The notes under the pieces were generated by a model, which was not told the origin of the DNA, searched no databases, and worked only from the letters and a program-made list of their open reading frames with translations. Source: Pseudarthrobacter sp. L1SW (GTDB lineage: Bacteria; Actinomycetota; Actinomycetes; Actinomycetales; Micrococcaceae). From it: a stretch of DNA of 64,000 bases. Positions 46,859 through 55,224 of the stretch are shown piece by piece. Numbering within the stretch: position 1 is the first letter of the stretch; every line of letters begins with the position of its first letter. Location of the stretch: contig NZ_CP078079.1 of assembly GCF_020809045.1 (NCBI RefSeq), positions 3,348,001-3,412,000 on the forward strand, written 5' to 3'. The position numbers and the translations under genes are program-made.

Positions 46859-47566
46859 TTAGGGCTTGGCGAGCAGCCGGCCTATGGCACTTGAGGTCAG
46901 GTTGTGCAGCAGGTCCTGCGGCCCGTCGTAGACCTCTGCCGCCCCGGCTTCCCGGAGCTCGGCGGCGCTGACCCCGCCGCAGGTGACACCGATGGCGGGG
47001 ATGCCCAGGGCTCCGGCGGCCATCATGTCCCAGACGGCGTCTCCGACAAAGACGGCGTCCGCCGCCGCCACGCCAATCGCATCAAGCGCCGCCACCAGGA
47101 TGTCCGGGGCGGGCTTGCTCTCCTTGGCATCATTGGCGCTGGTGGCGGCATCGATGAAGGCATGGGCGTCGAGGACGGACCCCATGACCTCAAGGTCTTT
47201 CTTGCGTGCGGACGAGGCCAGCGCAACAGCAAGCCCGCCGGCGTGGCACTGGGCCAGCAGATCCTTTGCTCCCTTGAAGGCGCGGAGCGCAGGCCAGTGG
47301 GAAGCGTAGAGCGCCCCGTGGCTGGCCATGACCTCCTTATCCGCGGACCGCTCCCGCCCCTCGGGCAGGAGGCTGTCCACCAGCCGGTCGCCCCCCATGC
47401 CCACATAGTGGTGGATGGAGGCCATCGGGATGTCGTAGCCGTGCTCCCGGAAGGCGCCCCACCAGGCAATGGTGTGGATGTAGGACGAGTCGATCAGCGT
47501 GCCGTCGACGTCAAAAAGAACCCCCCGGCGTCGCCCGCCAGGGGGTGTGGTTCCTTGGGGCACCAT
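46859..47566 (-). CDS. HAD-family hydrolase (phosphatase)
   Basis: This 235-residue haloacid dehalogenase-type phosphatase has D19-V-D21 in LFDVDGTLID, motif II Ser/Thr in ASSAR, Lys in SKPAPDI and motif IV GDAVWD. A helical cap follows motif I (C1 type), as in phosphoglycolate or beta-phosphoglucomutase-like enzymes. The start ATG overlaps the stop of the YegP-like gene by one base (TGATG), so translation is coupled. The substrate is unknown. Confidence 0.88.
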   Translation of the reverse strand: MVPQGTTPPGGRRRGVLFDVDGTLIDSSYIHTIAWWGAFREHGYDIPMASIHHYVGMGGDRLVDSLLPEGRERSADKEVMASHGALYASHWPALRAFKGAKDLLAQCHAGGLAVALASSARKKDLEVMGSVLDAHAFIDAATSANDAKESKPAPDILVAALDAIGVAAADAVFVGDAVWDMMAAGALGIPAIGVTCGGVSAAELREAGAAEVYDGPQDLLHNLTSSAIGRLLAKP

Positions 47567-47856
47567 CAGCGTACCGCTGCCCTCTTGGCCGCAGGGGCCT
47601 TCCTGTGGCGGGCAGCTTCCTCCTTGGGGGTGGCCACGGGGCGGACGCGTTCCCGGAGGACACTCCCGGCGCCGTCGTGGCTCTTGTCCCGGATCAACCC
47701 GGTACCGGCAATCTCCCGCGCCATTGCCACGCCCGCAACTGCCGCCCTTTTCGTGGGAAAGGTGACCGAGATGGCCATCAGGCTCCCGGCACCATCCAGC
47801 ATCCGGACCCTGTAGCCGCCGTCAGGCGCATCCACGAGCTCAAAATACCCGGCCAT
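47566..47856 (-). CDS. YegP-like DUF1508 protein
   Basis: This 96-residue protein begins MAGYFELVDAPDGGYRVRML, with a single YegP/DUF1508 repeat (residues 3-55) and a basic, Ala/Lys/Arg-rich tail that may bind nucleic acid. I start at the ATG preceded by GGAGGAG rather than eight codons upstream. The function of the family is unknown. It is co-transcribed with the HAD gene, and a palindromic TAAGTATACTTA lies about 60 bases upstream. Confidence 0.8.
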   Translation of the reverse strand: MAGYFELVDAPDGGYRVRMLDGAGSLMAISVTFPTKRAAVAGVAMAREIAGTGLIRDKSHDGAGSVLRERVRPVATPKEEAARHRKAPAAKRAAVR

Positions 47857-47914
47857 ACAAATCACTCCTCCGTCAGTCACCGCGTCGTGCTTTGTTGGAG
47901 CACTCCATGAGGTG

Positions 47915-47931
47915 TTAGTAAGTATACTTAT
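47915..47931 (-). promoter_or_regulatory. Palindromic TAAGTATACTTA upstream of the YegP-like gene
   Basis: TAAGTATACTTA (47919-47930) is a perfect 12-base palindrome. On the minus strand it reads ATAAG-TATA-CTTACTAA, sharing the AGTAAG-N4-CTTACTAA pattern with 46489-46506. It includes a TATACT that could be a -10 box about 60 bases before the ATG. Confidence 0.4.
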
Positions 47932-47970
47932 CTATTCTGCGAAGGAGAAGCCACCCCTGGCCGCGCCGCC

Positions 47971-49779
47971 TCAGCGCGGTTCCGCTGACTCCGGCGGAAT
48001 GGGGGTGTCACTCCGGCGAACGGTATCCTGATGAAGCTCCAAGGCGCTAGTCACAAGCGCGAAGTGGCTGAATGCCTGCGGCGTATTGCCCAGCTGCCGC
48101 CCGGCCTTCACGGCCCATTCCTCGCTCAGCAGGCCGACGTCGTTCCGCAGGTCCAGCAGCCGCTCGAAAAGTTCCCGCGATTCCTCGTGCCGGCCCGCGC
48201 CCAGCAGCGCCTCCACCAGCCAGAAGGAGCACGCAAGGAAGACGCCCTCGTCACCCGGCAGGCCGTCGTCGCTCTCCTCCGGGCGGTACCGCAGGACGAA
48301 CCCGTCCTGCGTGAGGTCGCGCTGGATCGCCTCGATGGTTCCGATCACCCGCGGGTCATCGGGCGGCAGGAACCCCACGCGCGGGATCAGGAGGAGGCTG
48401 GCGTCCAGCCCGGACCGGCCGTAGGACTGCACAAACGTGTTGCGGGAAGCGTCGAACCCGTTGGCCATGACGTCCTGGTGGATGGTGTCCCGCAGCCTTT
48501 CCCAACGCTCGGCCGGCCCCGGCAGGCCGGATTCCCGGACGCCTTTCACCATCCGGTCCGCAGCCACCCAGGCCATAACCTTCGAGTGGGTGAAGTGGCG
48601 GCGCGGGCCCCGCATTTCCCAGAGGCCGTTGTCCGGCTGGTCCCAGATGGTCTCCAGGTGCTCCATGAGGGCAAGCTGGACATCCCAGGCCTCGTCCGGA
48701 TGCGTCAGCAGCGAATTCCGGGTCAGCGCGAGGCAGTCCAGCACTTCGCCCCAGACGTCAAGCTGCAGCTGCTCCGCCGCTCCGTTGCCGATGCGGACCG
48801 GGGACGAATTTTCGTAGCCCTTCAGCCAGGGCAGCTCCATCTCCGGCAGGCGGCGCTCGCCGTGGATGCCGTACATGATCTGCAGGTCCGCGGGGTCGCC
48901 GGCCACCGCCCGGAGCAGCCAGTCCCGCCAGGCGGCAGCCTCCGCCGTATAGCCGGCGGCCAGGAGCGCCTGAAGCGTCATGGTGGCATCCCGGAGCCAG
49001 CAGTAGCGGTAGTCCCAGTTGCGCGGGCCGCCCAGCTGCTCCGGCAAGGATGTGGTCACGGCCGCGACGATGCCGCCCGTGGGGGCGTAGGTCAGCGCCT
49101 TCAGCGTCACCAGGGAGCGCAAAACCGCGTCCTGGTACTTCCCCTTGACGGTGCACTGGGAAGCCCAGCCGCGCCAGAACGCGGTGGTGGTCCCCAGGAC
49201 TTCCTCGGCGTCCACGGTGTGCGGCCGGGCCACATGGCTTGGCGCCCAGGTGAGCACGAACGGAACGCGCTCCCCGGCGCTGACCGTGAAGTCGCTGACG
49301 GTGTGCATGTTCTCGCTCTGGAGGGGCGCCGGCGTTACGAAATAGACCGCGTCCGGGCCGGCGATGGCGTGTAGCCCCAGCTCATCCCGGCGGACCCACG
49401 GGATGATGTGGCCGTAGTCAAAGCGGAGGACCAGCTCACAGTGCATCGGCACGCTGCCGCTGACGCCCTCAACGATGCGGACGATGTCTGCCACGGAGTC
49501 GCGGGGCGGCATGAAGTCGATGACCCGCACAGTCCCCTCGGGTGTTTCCCACTCCGTTTCCAGCACCAGCGTGCCTTCACGGTAGCCCCTCCGGGTGCAT
49601 GGCCCGCCGCTTTGGGGCGCCAACAGCCAGCGGCCGGCCTCGGGCGTGTCCAGCAGGGAGTTGAAGCAGGCCGGCGAATCGAACCGGGGAAGGCACAGCC
49701 AGTCGATGGAGCCGTCCTTGCTGACCAGGGCCCCTGTTTGAAGGTCGCCCACCACCGCGTAATCTTCAATGCGCGCCAT
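47971..49779 (-). CDS. Glycoside hydrolase family 15 protein (glucoamylase/trehalase-like)
   Basis: This 602-residue protein starts MARIEDYAVVGDLQTGALVSKDGSIDWLCLPRFDSP in overlapping pieces, with an N-terminal beta-sandwich followed by the alpha/alpha barrel. GPRNWDYRYCWLRDA and the second conserved acidic region LSEEWAVKAGRQLGN carry the likely catalytic Glu pair. Actinobacterial members include trehalases, so trehalose or maltodextrin is the likely substrate. There is no signal peptide, so it is cytoplasmic. The gene is divergent from the DUF72 gene. Confidence 0.92.
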   Translation of the reverse strand: MARIEDYAVVGDLQTGALVSKDGSIDWLCLPRFDSPACFNSLLDTPEAGRWLLAPQSGGPCTRRGYREGTLVLETEWETPEGTVRVIDFMPPRDSVADIVRIVEGVSGSVPMHCELVLRFDYGHIIPWVRRDELGLHAIAGPDAVYFVTPAPLQSENMHTVSDFTVSAGERVPFVLTWAPSHVARPHTVDAEEVLGTTTAFWRGWASQCTVKGKYQDAVLRSLVTLKALTYAPTGGIVAAVTTSLPEQLGGPRNWDYRYCWLRDATMTLQALLAAGYTAEAAAWRDWLLRAVAGDPADLQIMYGIHGERRLPEMELPWLKGYENSSPVRIGNGAAEQLQLDVWGEVLDCLALTRNSLLTHPDEAWDVQLALMEHLETIWDQPDNGLWEMRGPRRHFTHSKVMAWVAADRMVKGVRESGLPGPAERWERLRDTIHQDVMANGFDASRNTFVQSYGRSGLDASLLLIPRVGFLPPDDPRVIGTIEAIQRDLTQDGFVLRYRPEESDDGLPGDEGVFLACSFWLVEALLGAGRHEESRELFERLLDLRNDVGLLSEEWAVKAGRQLGNTPQAFSHFALVTSALELHQDTVRRSDTPIPPESAEPR

Positions 49780-49859
49780 GTCCTTACCCTGCCACAGCCG
49801 TCCCGAAAAGGAAGGGCATCCACCGGTGTAGCCTGAAAGAACGCCCCACGGGAGGAACT

Positions 49860-50591
49860 ATGGCAATCCACATCGGCACCTCCGGCTGGAGCTACGACCA
49901 CTGGGAAAACGTCCTCTATCCGCCTAAATTGCCCGTCAGGGACAGGCTGGCCCACTACGTCTCCCGCTTCAGCACGGTCGAACTCAACGCCAGCTTCTAC
50001 CGCTGGCCCCGTGACACCACGTTTGCGGGCTGGAACCGGCGCCTGCCGCACGGCTTTACCATGTCCGTCAAGGCTCCCCGCGGGCTGACCCACGCCCGGA
50101 AGCTGCACCAGCCGGAGGTGTGGCTGGAGCGGATCGAGCGGTGCTGGCATGAGCTCGGTGACAAACGGGCGGTCCTCCTGGTGCAGCTGCCGCCCGGGAT
50201 GGAACGCGATGACGCCCGGCTGGACTACTTCCTGGCCTCGGTACCGGAGTGGATCCGGGTGTCCGTGGAGTTCCGGCACCCGAGCTGGGACTGCCCAGAG
50301 GTGTACGCCCTGCTGGAACGGCACCGGGCCGCCTACTGCATCATGAGTGGAGCCAACCTCCCCTGCATCCTGCGGACCACCGCCCCGTTCACGTATGTGC
50401 GCCTGCACGGCCCCGACCACCAGCACCTCTATGCAGGCTCCTATTCTGACGCTGACCTGCACTGGTGGGCGGACCGCATCCGGGAGTGGGCCAGCAGCGG
50501 CCTGGACGTGTATGCGTATTTCAATAACGACGGCGGCGGCAACGCAGTGCGCAACGCGGAGACCCTGCGCTGGATCCTTGGGGAAGGGTGA
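49860..50591 (+). CDS. DUF72 family protein
   Basis: This 243-residue TIM-barrel-like protein has the DUF72 signature: IHIGTSGWSYDHWENVLYP at the N-terminus, STVELNASFYRWP, FTMSVKAPRGLTH and YAYFNNDGGGNAVRNA at the C-terminus. The biochemical role of the family is unknown. The start has GGGAGGAAC upstream. It lies 67 bases before the App1-like gene on the same strand, so the two may be co-transcribed. Confidence 0.9.
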   Translation: MAIHIGTSGWSYDHWENVLYPPKLPVRDRLAHYVSRFSTVELNASFYRWPRDTTFAGWNRRLPHGFTMSVKAPRGLTHARKLHQPEVWLERIERCWHELGDKRAVLLVQLPPGMERDDARLDYFLASVPEWIRVSVEFRHPSWDCPEVYALLERHRAAYCIMSGANLPCILRTTAPFTYVRLHGPDHQHLYAGSYSDADLHWWADRIREWASSGLDVYAYFNNDGGGNAVRNAETLRWILGEG

Positions 50592-50658
50592 CGTCACGGA
50601 GCGACGGCAAGGGGCCGGGAGTGGCCCCGACCGGTGCAGCCTGTGGCAGAGTGGTCCC

Positions 50659-51765
50659 ATGGACACGGCTCCCCAGACCCCGCCAGAGCATGCAGCAGCG
50701 CCCACGGCCCAGAGCAAGACGGACCACACCCAGCTCTACGGAAACCAGGTCTTCAGGCTTGCTCACCGGATCTCCGATGCCGTCAACACGGTGCGCATCC
50801 AGGTGGCCAAACGCTGGAAGTTCGTTCCGCAGACCATCGCCTACCAGGGCTACGGCTCAACCAGCATGGTGCGCGTGCTGGGCCGGGTCCTGCTGACCCA
50901 GAAGCCGCTGCCTGGCAGCAAGGCCGAACACGCGGCGCAAAACGGCAACCAGAACGTGCGCGGCTGGCGCGCCTTCACCAGCGTTCCCCTGCAGTTCACC
51001 GACGTCGAAATCACCATCGGCGATGTTGTCACCCATGTCCGGGCTGACCGCGGCGGACTGATCGACACCGAGGTCAACGTGCGGCTCGAGCCGGGCTGGC
51101 ACACGGCGGTCCTGCGGGCCGAGGGCACGGAACCGGTTGAGGCAAAGATCCGGGTCATTGCCCCGGACGTCAAGTTCGGCATCGTTTCCGACATTGATGA
51201 CACGGTCATGGTCACTGCCCTGCCCCGGCCTTTCCTGGCCCTCTGGAACACGTTCGTCCTCAGCGAGCGGGCCCGCATGGCAACCCCCGGGATGGCGGTC
51301 CTGCTGGACCGGCTGACCATCGAACACCCGGACGCGCCGGTGATCTACCTGTCCACGGGGCCGTGGAACGCCGCCCCCACCCTGGCCCGCTTCCTGTCCC
51401 GGAACATGTACCCTTCCGGGGCCCTGCTGCTGACCGACTGGGGCCTGACCCAGGACCGGTGGTTCCGGAGCGGCCAGGACCACAAGCACCGCAACCTGGA
51501 ACGGCTGGCCAAGGAATTCCCCGACATGCGCTGGCTCCTGATCGGCGACAACGGCCAGCACGACGAAGCCATCTATTCCGGCTTCGCCCAGGAGAACCCG
51601 GACAAGGTAGCCGCGATCGCCATCCGCCAGCTGTCCATCAGCGAGTCCGTGTTCGCCGGCGGCCACTCGGAGGACGGCGACCACACGGCATCCCAGGTGC
51701 CATGGATCTACTCACCGGACGGGGCGGGCATCGCCAAACAGCTCGCCACGCTGGACCTGCTCTGA
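50659..51765 (+). CDS. App1/DUF2183-type phosphatidate phosphatase-like protein
   Basis: This 368-residue protein has a HAD-type C-terminal catalytic domain with the DxDDT motif D178-I-D-D-T182 in VSDIDDTVM, followed by YLSTGPWNAAPTL and LIGDNGQHDEAIY. Yeast App1 has this domain and dephosphorylates phosphatidate. The N-terminal half is a beta-rich domain typical of the bacterial members. There is no membrane segment. I use ATG 50659; earlier in-frame starts overlap the DUF72 gene. Confidence 0.87.
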   Translation: MDTAPQTPPEHAAAPTAQSKTDHTQLYGNQVFRLAHRISDAVNTVRIQVAKRWKFVPQTIAYQGYGSTSMVRVLGRVLLTQKPLPGSKAEHAAQNGNQNVRGWRAFTSVPLQFTDVEITIGDVVTHVRADRGGLIDTEVNVRLEPGWHTAVLRAEGTEPVEAKIRVIAPDVKFGIVSDIDDTVMVTALPRPFLALWNTFVLSERARMATPGMAVLLDRLTIEHPDAPVIYLSTGPWNAAPTLARFLSRNMYPSGALLLTDWGLTQDRWFRSGQDHKHRNLERLAKEFPDMRWLLIGDNGQHDEAIYSGFAQENPDKVAAIAIRQLSISESVFAGGHSEDGDHTASQVPWIYSPDGAGIAKQLATLDLL

Positions 51766-51827
51766 ACCTGCGCTGAACCGGCCCTCACGGGACCTACCCG
51801 CCTTGGACCTGCCTGCGCTGGACGTTC

Positions 51828-53405
51828 CTAGGCGCTGGCACCCAAAGCCGTGACGTCGTCGTCGGGCGCGTCCGCTCCAACAACGTCGGTGCCGATGACG
51901 TCAACGTCAATGGTGTCGGCCGCCATGGCCTCCGCGATTGCGGCGCCCGCAGCAGCGGCCAGGTCACGCTCCTCGATGAGTTCCTGGAGCCAGAAGTAGG
52001 ATGCTTTGGGCGTGCGCTCCAGGGTTTCGAAGTCCACGTGCAGGAGCCCGAAGGGCTGGTTGTAGCCCGCGGACCACTCGAAGTTGTCCATGAGCGACCA
52101 GACGTAGTAGCCCCGCAGGTCCACCTTCTCCGCCTCTCCGCCCGGGGCTGTTGCCCGCAGGGCAGCCTCCAGGTGGTCCGAAAGGTACTTCAGCCGGCGC
52201 TCGTCCGGGATGAACCTGGTGTTGGTGGACTTGTCCCGGACGATGATGTCCTCGAAGCTGGCACCGCCCTCGGTGAGGATGACCGGCGGGAGATTGGGGT
52301 ACCGCTCCCCCATCTCCTTCAGGGCCACGGCCATGTATTCAGGCTTCACGGGCCAGCCGTAGGAGGTGATGTCCGCTTCCGGCCAAGTCTCCACATGGAA
52401 GGGCGTTCCGCCGCTGCCGGCCGCGCTGAGGTCGCTGCCCATGGCCTCGGCCATGCTCGCCGGCACGGCACCGCCGCCCGGCCCCACAGCCACCTTGGTG
52501 GGCATGTAGTAATTGAGCCCGTAGAAGTCCAGGGGCTGGGAGATGAGCTCCATGTCCTCCTCTGGATGCTCGAACGAGCTGAAGAACTTGGCGGCCCGGA
52601 TGAGGTCCGGATACTTTCCGGTGAGGACGGGATCGGCGTAGAGCCGGTTCTGGGCAAGGTCCATCAGTCCCGCGCTGATGTAGTCCAGCGGGTTGATGGA
52701 GTTCGGAACCATGGGCGAGTAGACGTTGGTCATGCCGATCTCGCCCGGCACCTTGGCGGCGCGCAGTGCCTGTACCGCCAGGCCGTGCCCCAGCAGCTGG
52801 TGGTGGACCGTGGGGAACGCGGCCAGGAGCAGTTCCTTGCCGGGCGAGTGCAGGCCGAGGGTGTAGCCGTTGGTGCTGACCGTGGCTGGTTCATTGATGG
52901 TCACCCACCTGGCCACCCTGTCCCCGAATGCCTCTGCAAGGATCCCCGCGTACTCGCCCAGGCGGTAGGCGGTGTCCCGGTTCAGCCAGCCGCCGGCTTC
53001 ATCCAGGGCCAGGGGCGTGTCCCAGTGGTAGATGGTGGCCATGGGGGAAATGCCGTTTTCCAGCAGCTCGTCCAGGAGCCGGTCATAGAAGTCCAGGCCC
53101 GCCTGGTTGGCCGGCCCGCGCCCGGTGGGCTGGATCCGCGGCCAGGCGAAGGAGAACCGGTAGGAGTCCACGCCCAGCTGCTTCATGAGGGCAACATCCT
53201 GGGGCATGCGGTGGTAGTGGTCGCAAGCCGTCACCGGGCTGTGGTTTTCGACGATGGCGCCGTCCTTGGCCGCGAAGACATCCCAGCCTGCAGGCCCGCG
53301 GCCGTCCTCGTCCAGGGCCCCTTCGATCTGGAAGGCTGCGGTGGCCACGCCGAGGGTAAATCCGGGCGGGATGAGTGCGGCGAGGTCTTTGGCGGTGATG
53401 TGCAT
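51828..53405 (-). CDS. Glycoside hydrolase family 1 beta-glucosidase
   Basis: This 525-residue TIM-barrel enzyme has acid/base E172 in TINEPATV and nucleophile E379 in ILTEGGASF. The usual TENG box is TEGG, a known minor variant. Other family marks are GVATAAFQIEGA, SYRFSFAWPRI and YYVWSLMDNFEW. It hydrolyses beta-glucosides and lacks a signal peptide. The Asp/Ala-rich C-terminal tail is unusual and probably disordered. It appears monocistronic. Confidence 0.93.
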   Translation of the reverse strand: MHITAKDLAALIPPGFTLGVATAAFQIEGALDEDGRGPAGWDVFAAKDGAIVENHSPVTACDHYHRMPQDVALMKQLGVDSYRFSFAWPRIQPTGRGPANQAGLDFYDRLLDELLENGISPMATIYHWDTPLALDEAGGWLNRDTAYRLGEYAGILAEAFGDRVARWVTINEPATVSTNGYTLGLHSPGKELLLAAFPTVHHQLLGHGLAVQALRAAKVPGEIGMTNVYSPMVPNSINPLDYISAGLMDLAQNRLYADPVLTGKYPDLIRAAKFFSSFEHPEEDMELISQPLDFYGLNYYMPTKVAVGPGGGAVPASMAEAMGSDLSAAGSGGTPFHVETWPEADITSYGWPVKPEYMAVALKEMGERYPNLPPVILTEGGASFEDIIVRDKSTNTRFIPDERRLKYLSDHLEAALRATAPGGEAEKVDLRGYYVWSLMDNFEWSAGYNQPFGLLHVDFETLERTPKASYFWLQELIEERDLAAAAGAAIAEAMAADTIDVDVIGTDVVGADAPDDDVTALGASA

Positions 53406-53488
53406 GGGCGGGCCTTTTGTGACGGAGCGTGTGAGTACGTCTCAGGATTGCACAGCTGGCGGCAACTGACGAGCGGAACCTCCGGACG

Positions 53489-53866
53489 CTATTGGGTGCC
53501 GAACAGGAACTCCTTGGCGTGCGAGACTGCTTTGCGGAAGGCGTCGTTCCGGAGGGTCACCAGGTGCTCCGAATCGCCGTCGGCAGGTTCCAGGTAGCCG
53601 GTGTAGCCGGGCCGCAATACCCAGATGTCCCCGGCGGGCGGAAGGTAGAAAACCCCGAAGGACCGTTGCTGCTTTTCCTCCGCGCTCCAGACCGGCACAA
53701 CGGCAAGTGCAGCGCCGGTGGCCGGATTGATCCACTGGGCACGGGGAAGCGGCTGCTCATGCGCCTCGGGGTCCAGGAAGGGGGCGGTGCCGGGGCCCCA
53801 GCGCTGTTCGAAGCGTTCGTGGAATGCCGGGATCAGGGGTGAGTCGTAGCGGCGCCACTCGCTCAT
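53489..53866 (-). CDS. Hypothetical protein (125 aa) downstream of the J-domain gene
   Basis: This soluble protein begins MSEWRRYDSPLIP and contains WINPATGAALAVVPVW, FGVFYLPPAGDIWVLRPGYTG and a C-terminal helix ending AKEFLFGTQ. I recognise no characterised family. A GGAGGCGGAGA site just upstream favours this start; an in-frame ATG 13 codons earlier (MKHDD) is also possible. It follows the J-domain gene by about 50 bases on the same strand, so it may belong to the heat-shock cluster. Confidence 0.72.
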   Translation of the reverse strand: MSEWRRYDSPLIPAFHERFEQRWGPGTAPFLDPEAHEQPLPRAQWINPATGAALAVVPVWSAEEKQQRSFGVFYLPPAGDIWVLRPGYTGYLEPADGDSEHLVTLRNDAFRKAVSHAKEFLFGTQ

Positions 53867-53915
53867 TCGGTTCTCCGCCTCCTCGCGGTTGTCATCGTGT
53901 TTCATCCGCCCTGCA

Positions 53916-54239
53916 TCAAGACCAGGGCCCGCTCTCCCACCGCACAGGAGTGACCCGGATGGCGGGTTCGGAGGAACCGCCACGGCTGCGGACCTTACGG
54001 ACGGGTATGGCCTGCGCAGCAGCTGCTGCCAGCTGCCTGTCATAGGCGGCGCGCCGCTGGGGATCCCGCAGGACATTGAATGCCTGCATGATCTCCAGGA
54101 GCTCCCCCTCAGGCGTGGTGCCGCCGTCGACGTCCGGGTGGTGGCTGCGCATCAACGCCCGGTAGGCGCGCGAGATCTCCTGTTGGGTGGCGTGTGGCTG
54201 GACCCGCAGGGTGGCGTAGTAGTCGGGGGTGTTTGTCAT
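53916..54239 (-). CDS. J-domain (DnaJ-like) protein
   Basis: This 107-residue protein consists mainly of one J domain (residues 6-68) with the essential HPD motif in MRSHHPDVDGG. There is no G/F, zinc-finger or client-binding region. The basic Arg-rich C-terminus is short. It would stimulate a DnaK-type Hsp70, which is not in the window. It lies 60 bases downstream of the Hsp20 gene on the same strand, giving a small chaperone operon. Confidence 0.88.
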   Translation of the reverse strand: MTNTPDYYATLRVQPHATQQEISRAYRALMRSHHPDVDGGTTPEGELLEIMQAFNVLRDPQRRAAYDRQLAAAAAQAIPVRKVRSRGGSSEPAIRVTPVRWESGPWS

Positions 54240-54299
54240 GGCTGCAGGAATGCCGGGGCACGGGCAGCACCGGTTGTTGCCCGTGCCCGCCGGCTGTGG

Positions 54300-54728
54300 C
54301 TAGGTTCCGATCTGGTGCTTCTCGCTTTGCTCCGTCTGGATCTCGATCCTGCGCGGCTTGGCCTGTTCCGCCACCGGGATCCGCAGGGTCAGGACGCCCT
54401 GGTCGTAGCTGGCCTTGATGTTGTCAGTGTCCAGGGTGTCGCCGAGGATCAGCTGCCGGCTGAAGACGCCGCGGGGACGCTCGGAGGCCACCAGCTCCAC
54501 ATTGGGCTGCGTGGGGTCCTTGCGCTCCGCCCGGACCGTGAGGACGTTGCGTTCAACGTTCAGGTCCAGCGAATCAATCTTCACGCCCGGGAGATCGAAC
54601 GCCACCACAAACTCGCCGTCCTCCTGCCAGGCGTCCATGGGCATGGCAGCCGGGCGGGCCGCGGTACCAAAGACCTGCTGCGTGAGCCGGTCCAGCTCAC
54701 GGAACGGATCCGTGCGCATCAACATCAT
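54300..54728 (-). CDS. Hsp20/alpha-crystallin small heat-shock protein
   Basis: This 142-residue protein with an alpha-crystallin domain begins near [17 protein letters not shown], includes [13 protein letters not shown] and ends with [11 protein letters not shown], the IxI-like C-terminal region following. It binds unfolding proteins without ATP. I start at the first of two adjacent Met ([12 protein letters not shown]) because AAGGAG lies just upstream. The 133-base divergent spacer to the MerR-type gene contains two overlapping dyads. Confidence 0.93.
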   Translation of the reverse strand: MMLMRTDPFRELDRLTQQVFGTAARPAAMPMDAWQEDGEFVVAFDLPGVKIDSLDLNVERNVLTVRAERKDPTQPNVELVASERPRGVFSRQLILGDTLDTDNIKASYDQGVLTLRIPVAEQAKPRRIEIQTEQSEKHQIGT

Positions 54729-54765
54729 TTCCCACTCCTTCAGCTTTGTAGATGTAACCCGTGCC

Positions 54766-54804
54766 ATATCCACAACCCTTAATCTATGGTGATGGATATA
54801 GATT
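54766..54804. promoter_or_regulatory. Two overlapping dyads in the Hsp20/MerR divergent promoter
   Basis: ATATCCA (54766-54772) is matched by TGGATAT (54793-54799). AATCTAT (54781-54787) is matched by ATAGATT (54798-54804), with ten bases between. Both have perfect 7-bp arms and share half-sites. They lie in the gap between Hsp20 (minus) and the MerR-type gene (plus), where autoregulation by a MerR/HspR protein is expected. Confidence 0.6.
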
Positions 54805-54861
54805 TTTTATAGCACCCGTGGGAAACTGAGGCAAGACCACTGGACGGATTTTGGAGAACTT

Positions 54862-55185
54862 ATGGCAAACCAGGAAGCCGGGCGGCCACCCGGCCCCAAT
54901 AGCAGCAGCCGCGCGCTGTACGCCATCTCCGTTGCGGCCAAGTTGGCGGGGACCGGCCAGCAGAACATCCGGCTCTACGAGACAAAGGGCCTGCTGACCC
55001 CGTCGCGGACGTCCGGCGGCACACGGCAGTACAGCGACGACGACATTGCCGTCCTGCTGCGGATCGGCGAACTGCTTGAACAGGGCCTCAACCTTGCAGG
55101 CGTGGCCAAAGTACTGGAACTCGAGGCCGCCAACGTCAAGCTGCACCGGGCGCTGAAGCGGGCCCGGTCACGGCCGCCAGGCTAG
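54862..55185 (+). CDS. MerR-family regulator (HspR-like)
   Basis: This 107-residue protein has a MerR winged HTH: YAISVAAKLAGTGQQNIRLYETKGLLTPSRTSGGTRQYSDDDI in overlapping segments, followed by a short helical tail EQGLNLAGVAKVLELE. No cysteine effector site is present, which argues against a metal sensor and fits HspR-type heat-shock repressors. It is divergent from Hsp20, so that gene is the likely target. The start has GGAG nine bases upstream. Confidence 0.87.
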   Translation: MANQEAGRPPGPNSSSRALYAISVAAKLAGTGQQNIRLYETKGLLTPSRTSGGTRQYSDDDIAVLLRIGELLEQGLNLAGVAKVLELEAANVKLHRALKRARSRPPG

Positions 55186-55224
55186 GGCCCGGTCACAGCC
55201 GCCAGGCCAGAGCCCGGTTCCGGC

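Noticed and set aside
52038-53597. A plus-strand open frame of about 519 codons opposite the beta-glucosidase gene
   Set aside because: The composition is Gly/His/Val-rich shadow of the GH1 gene; no motif or RBS.
54862-55185. Metal-responsive MerR regulator (CueR/ZntR type)
   Set aside because: No Cys ligands in the C-terminal helix or loop; divergence from Hsp20 fits an HspR-like role better.
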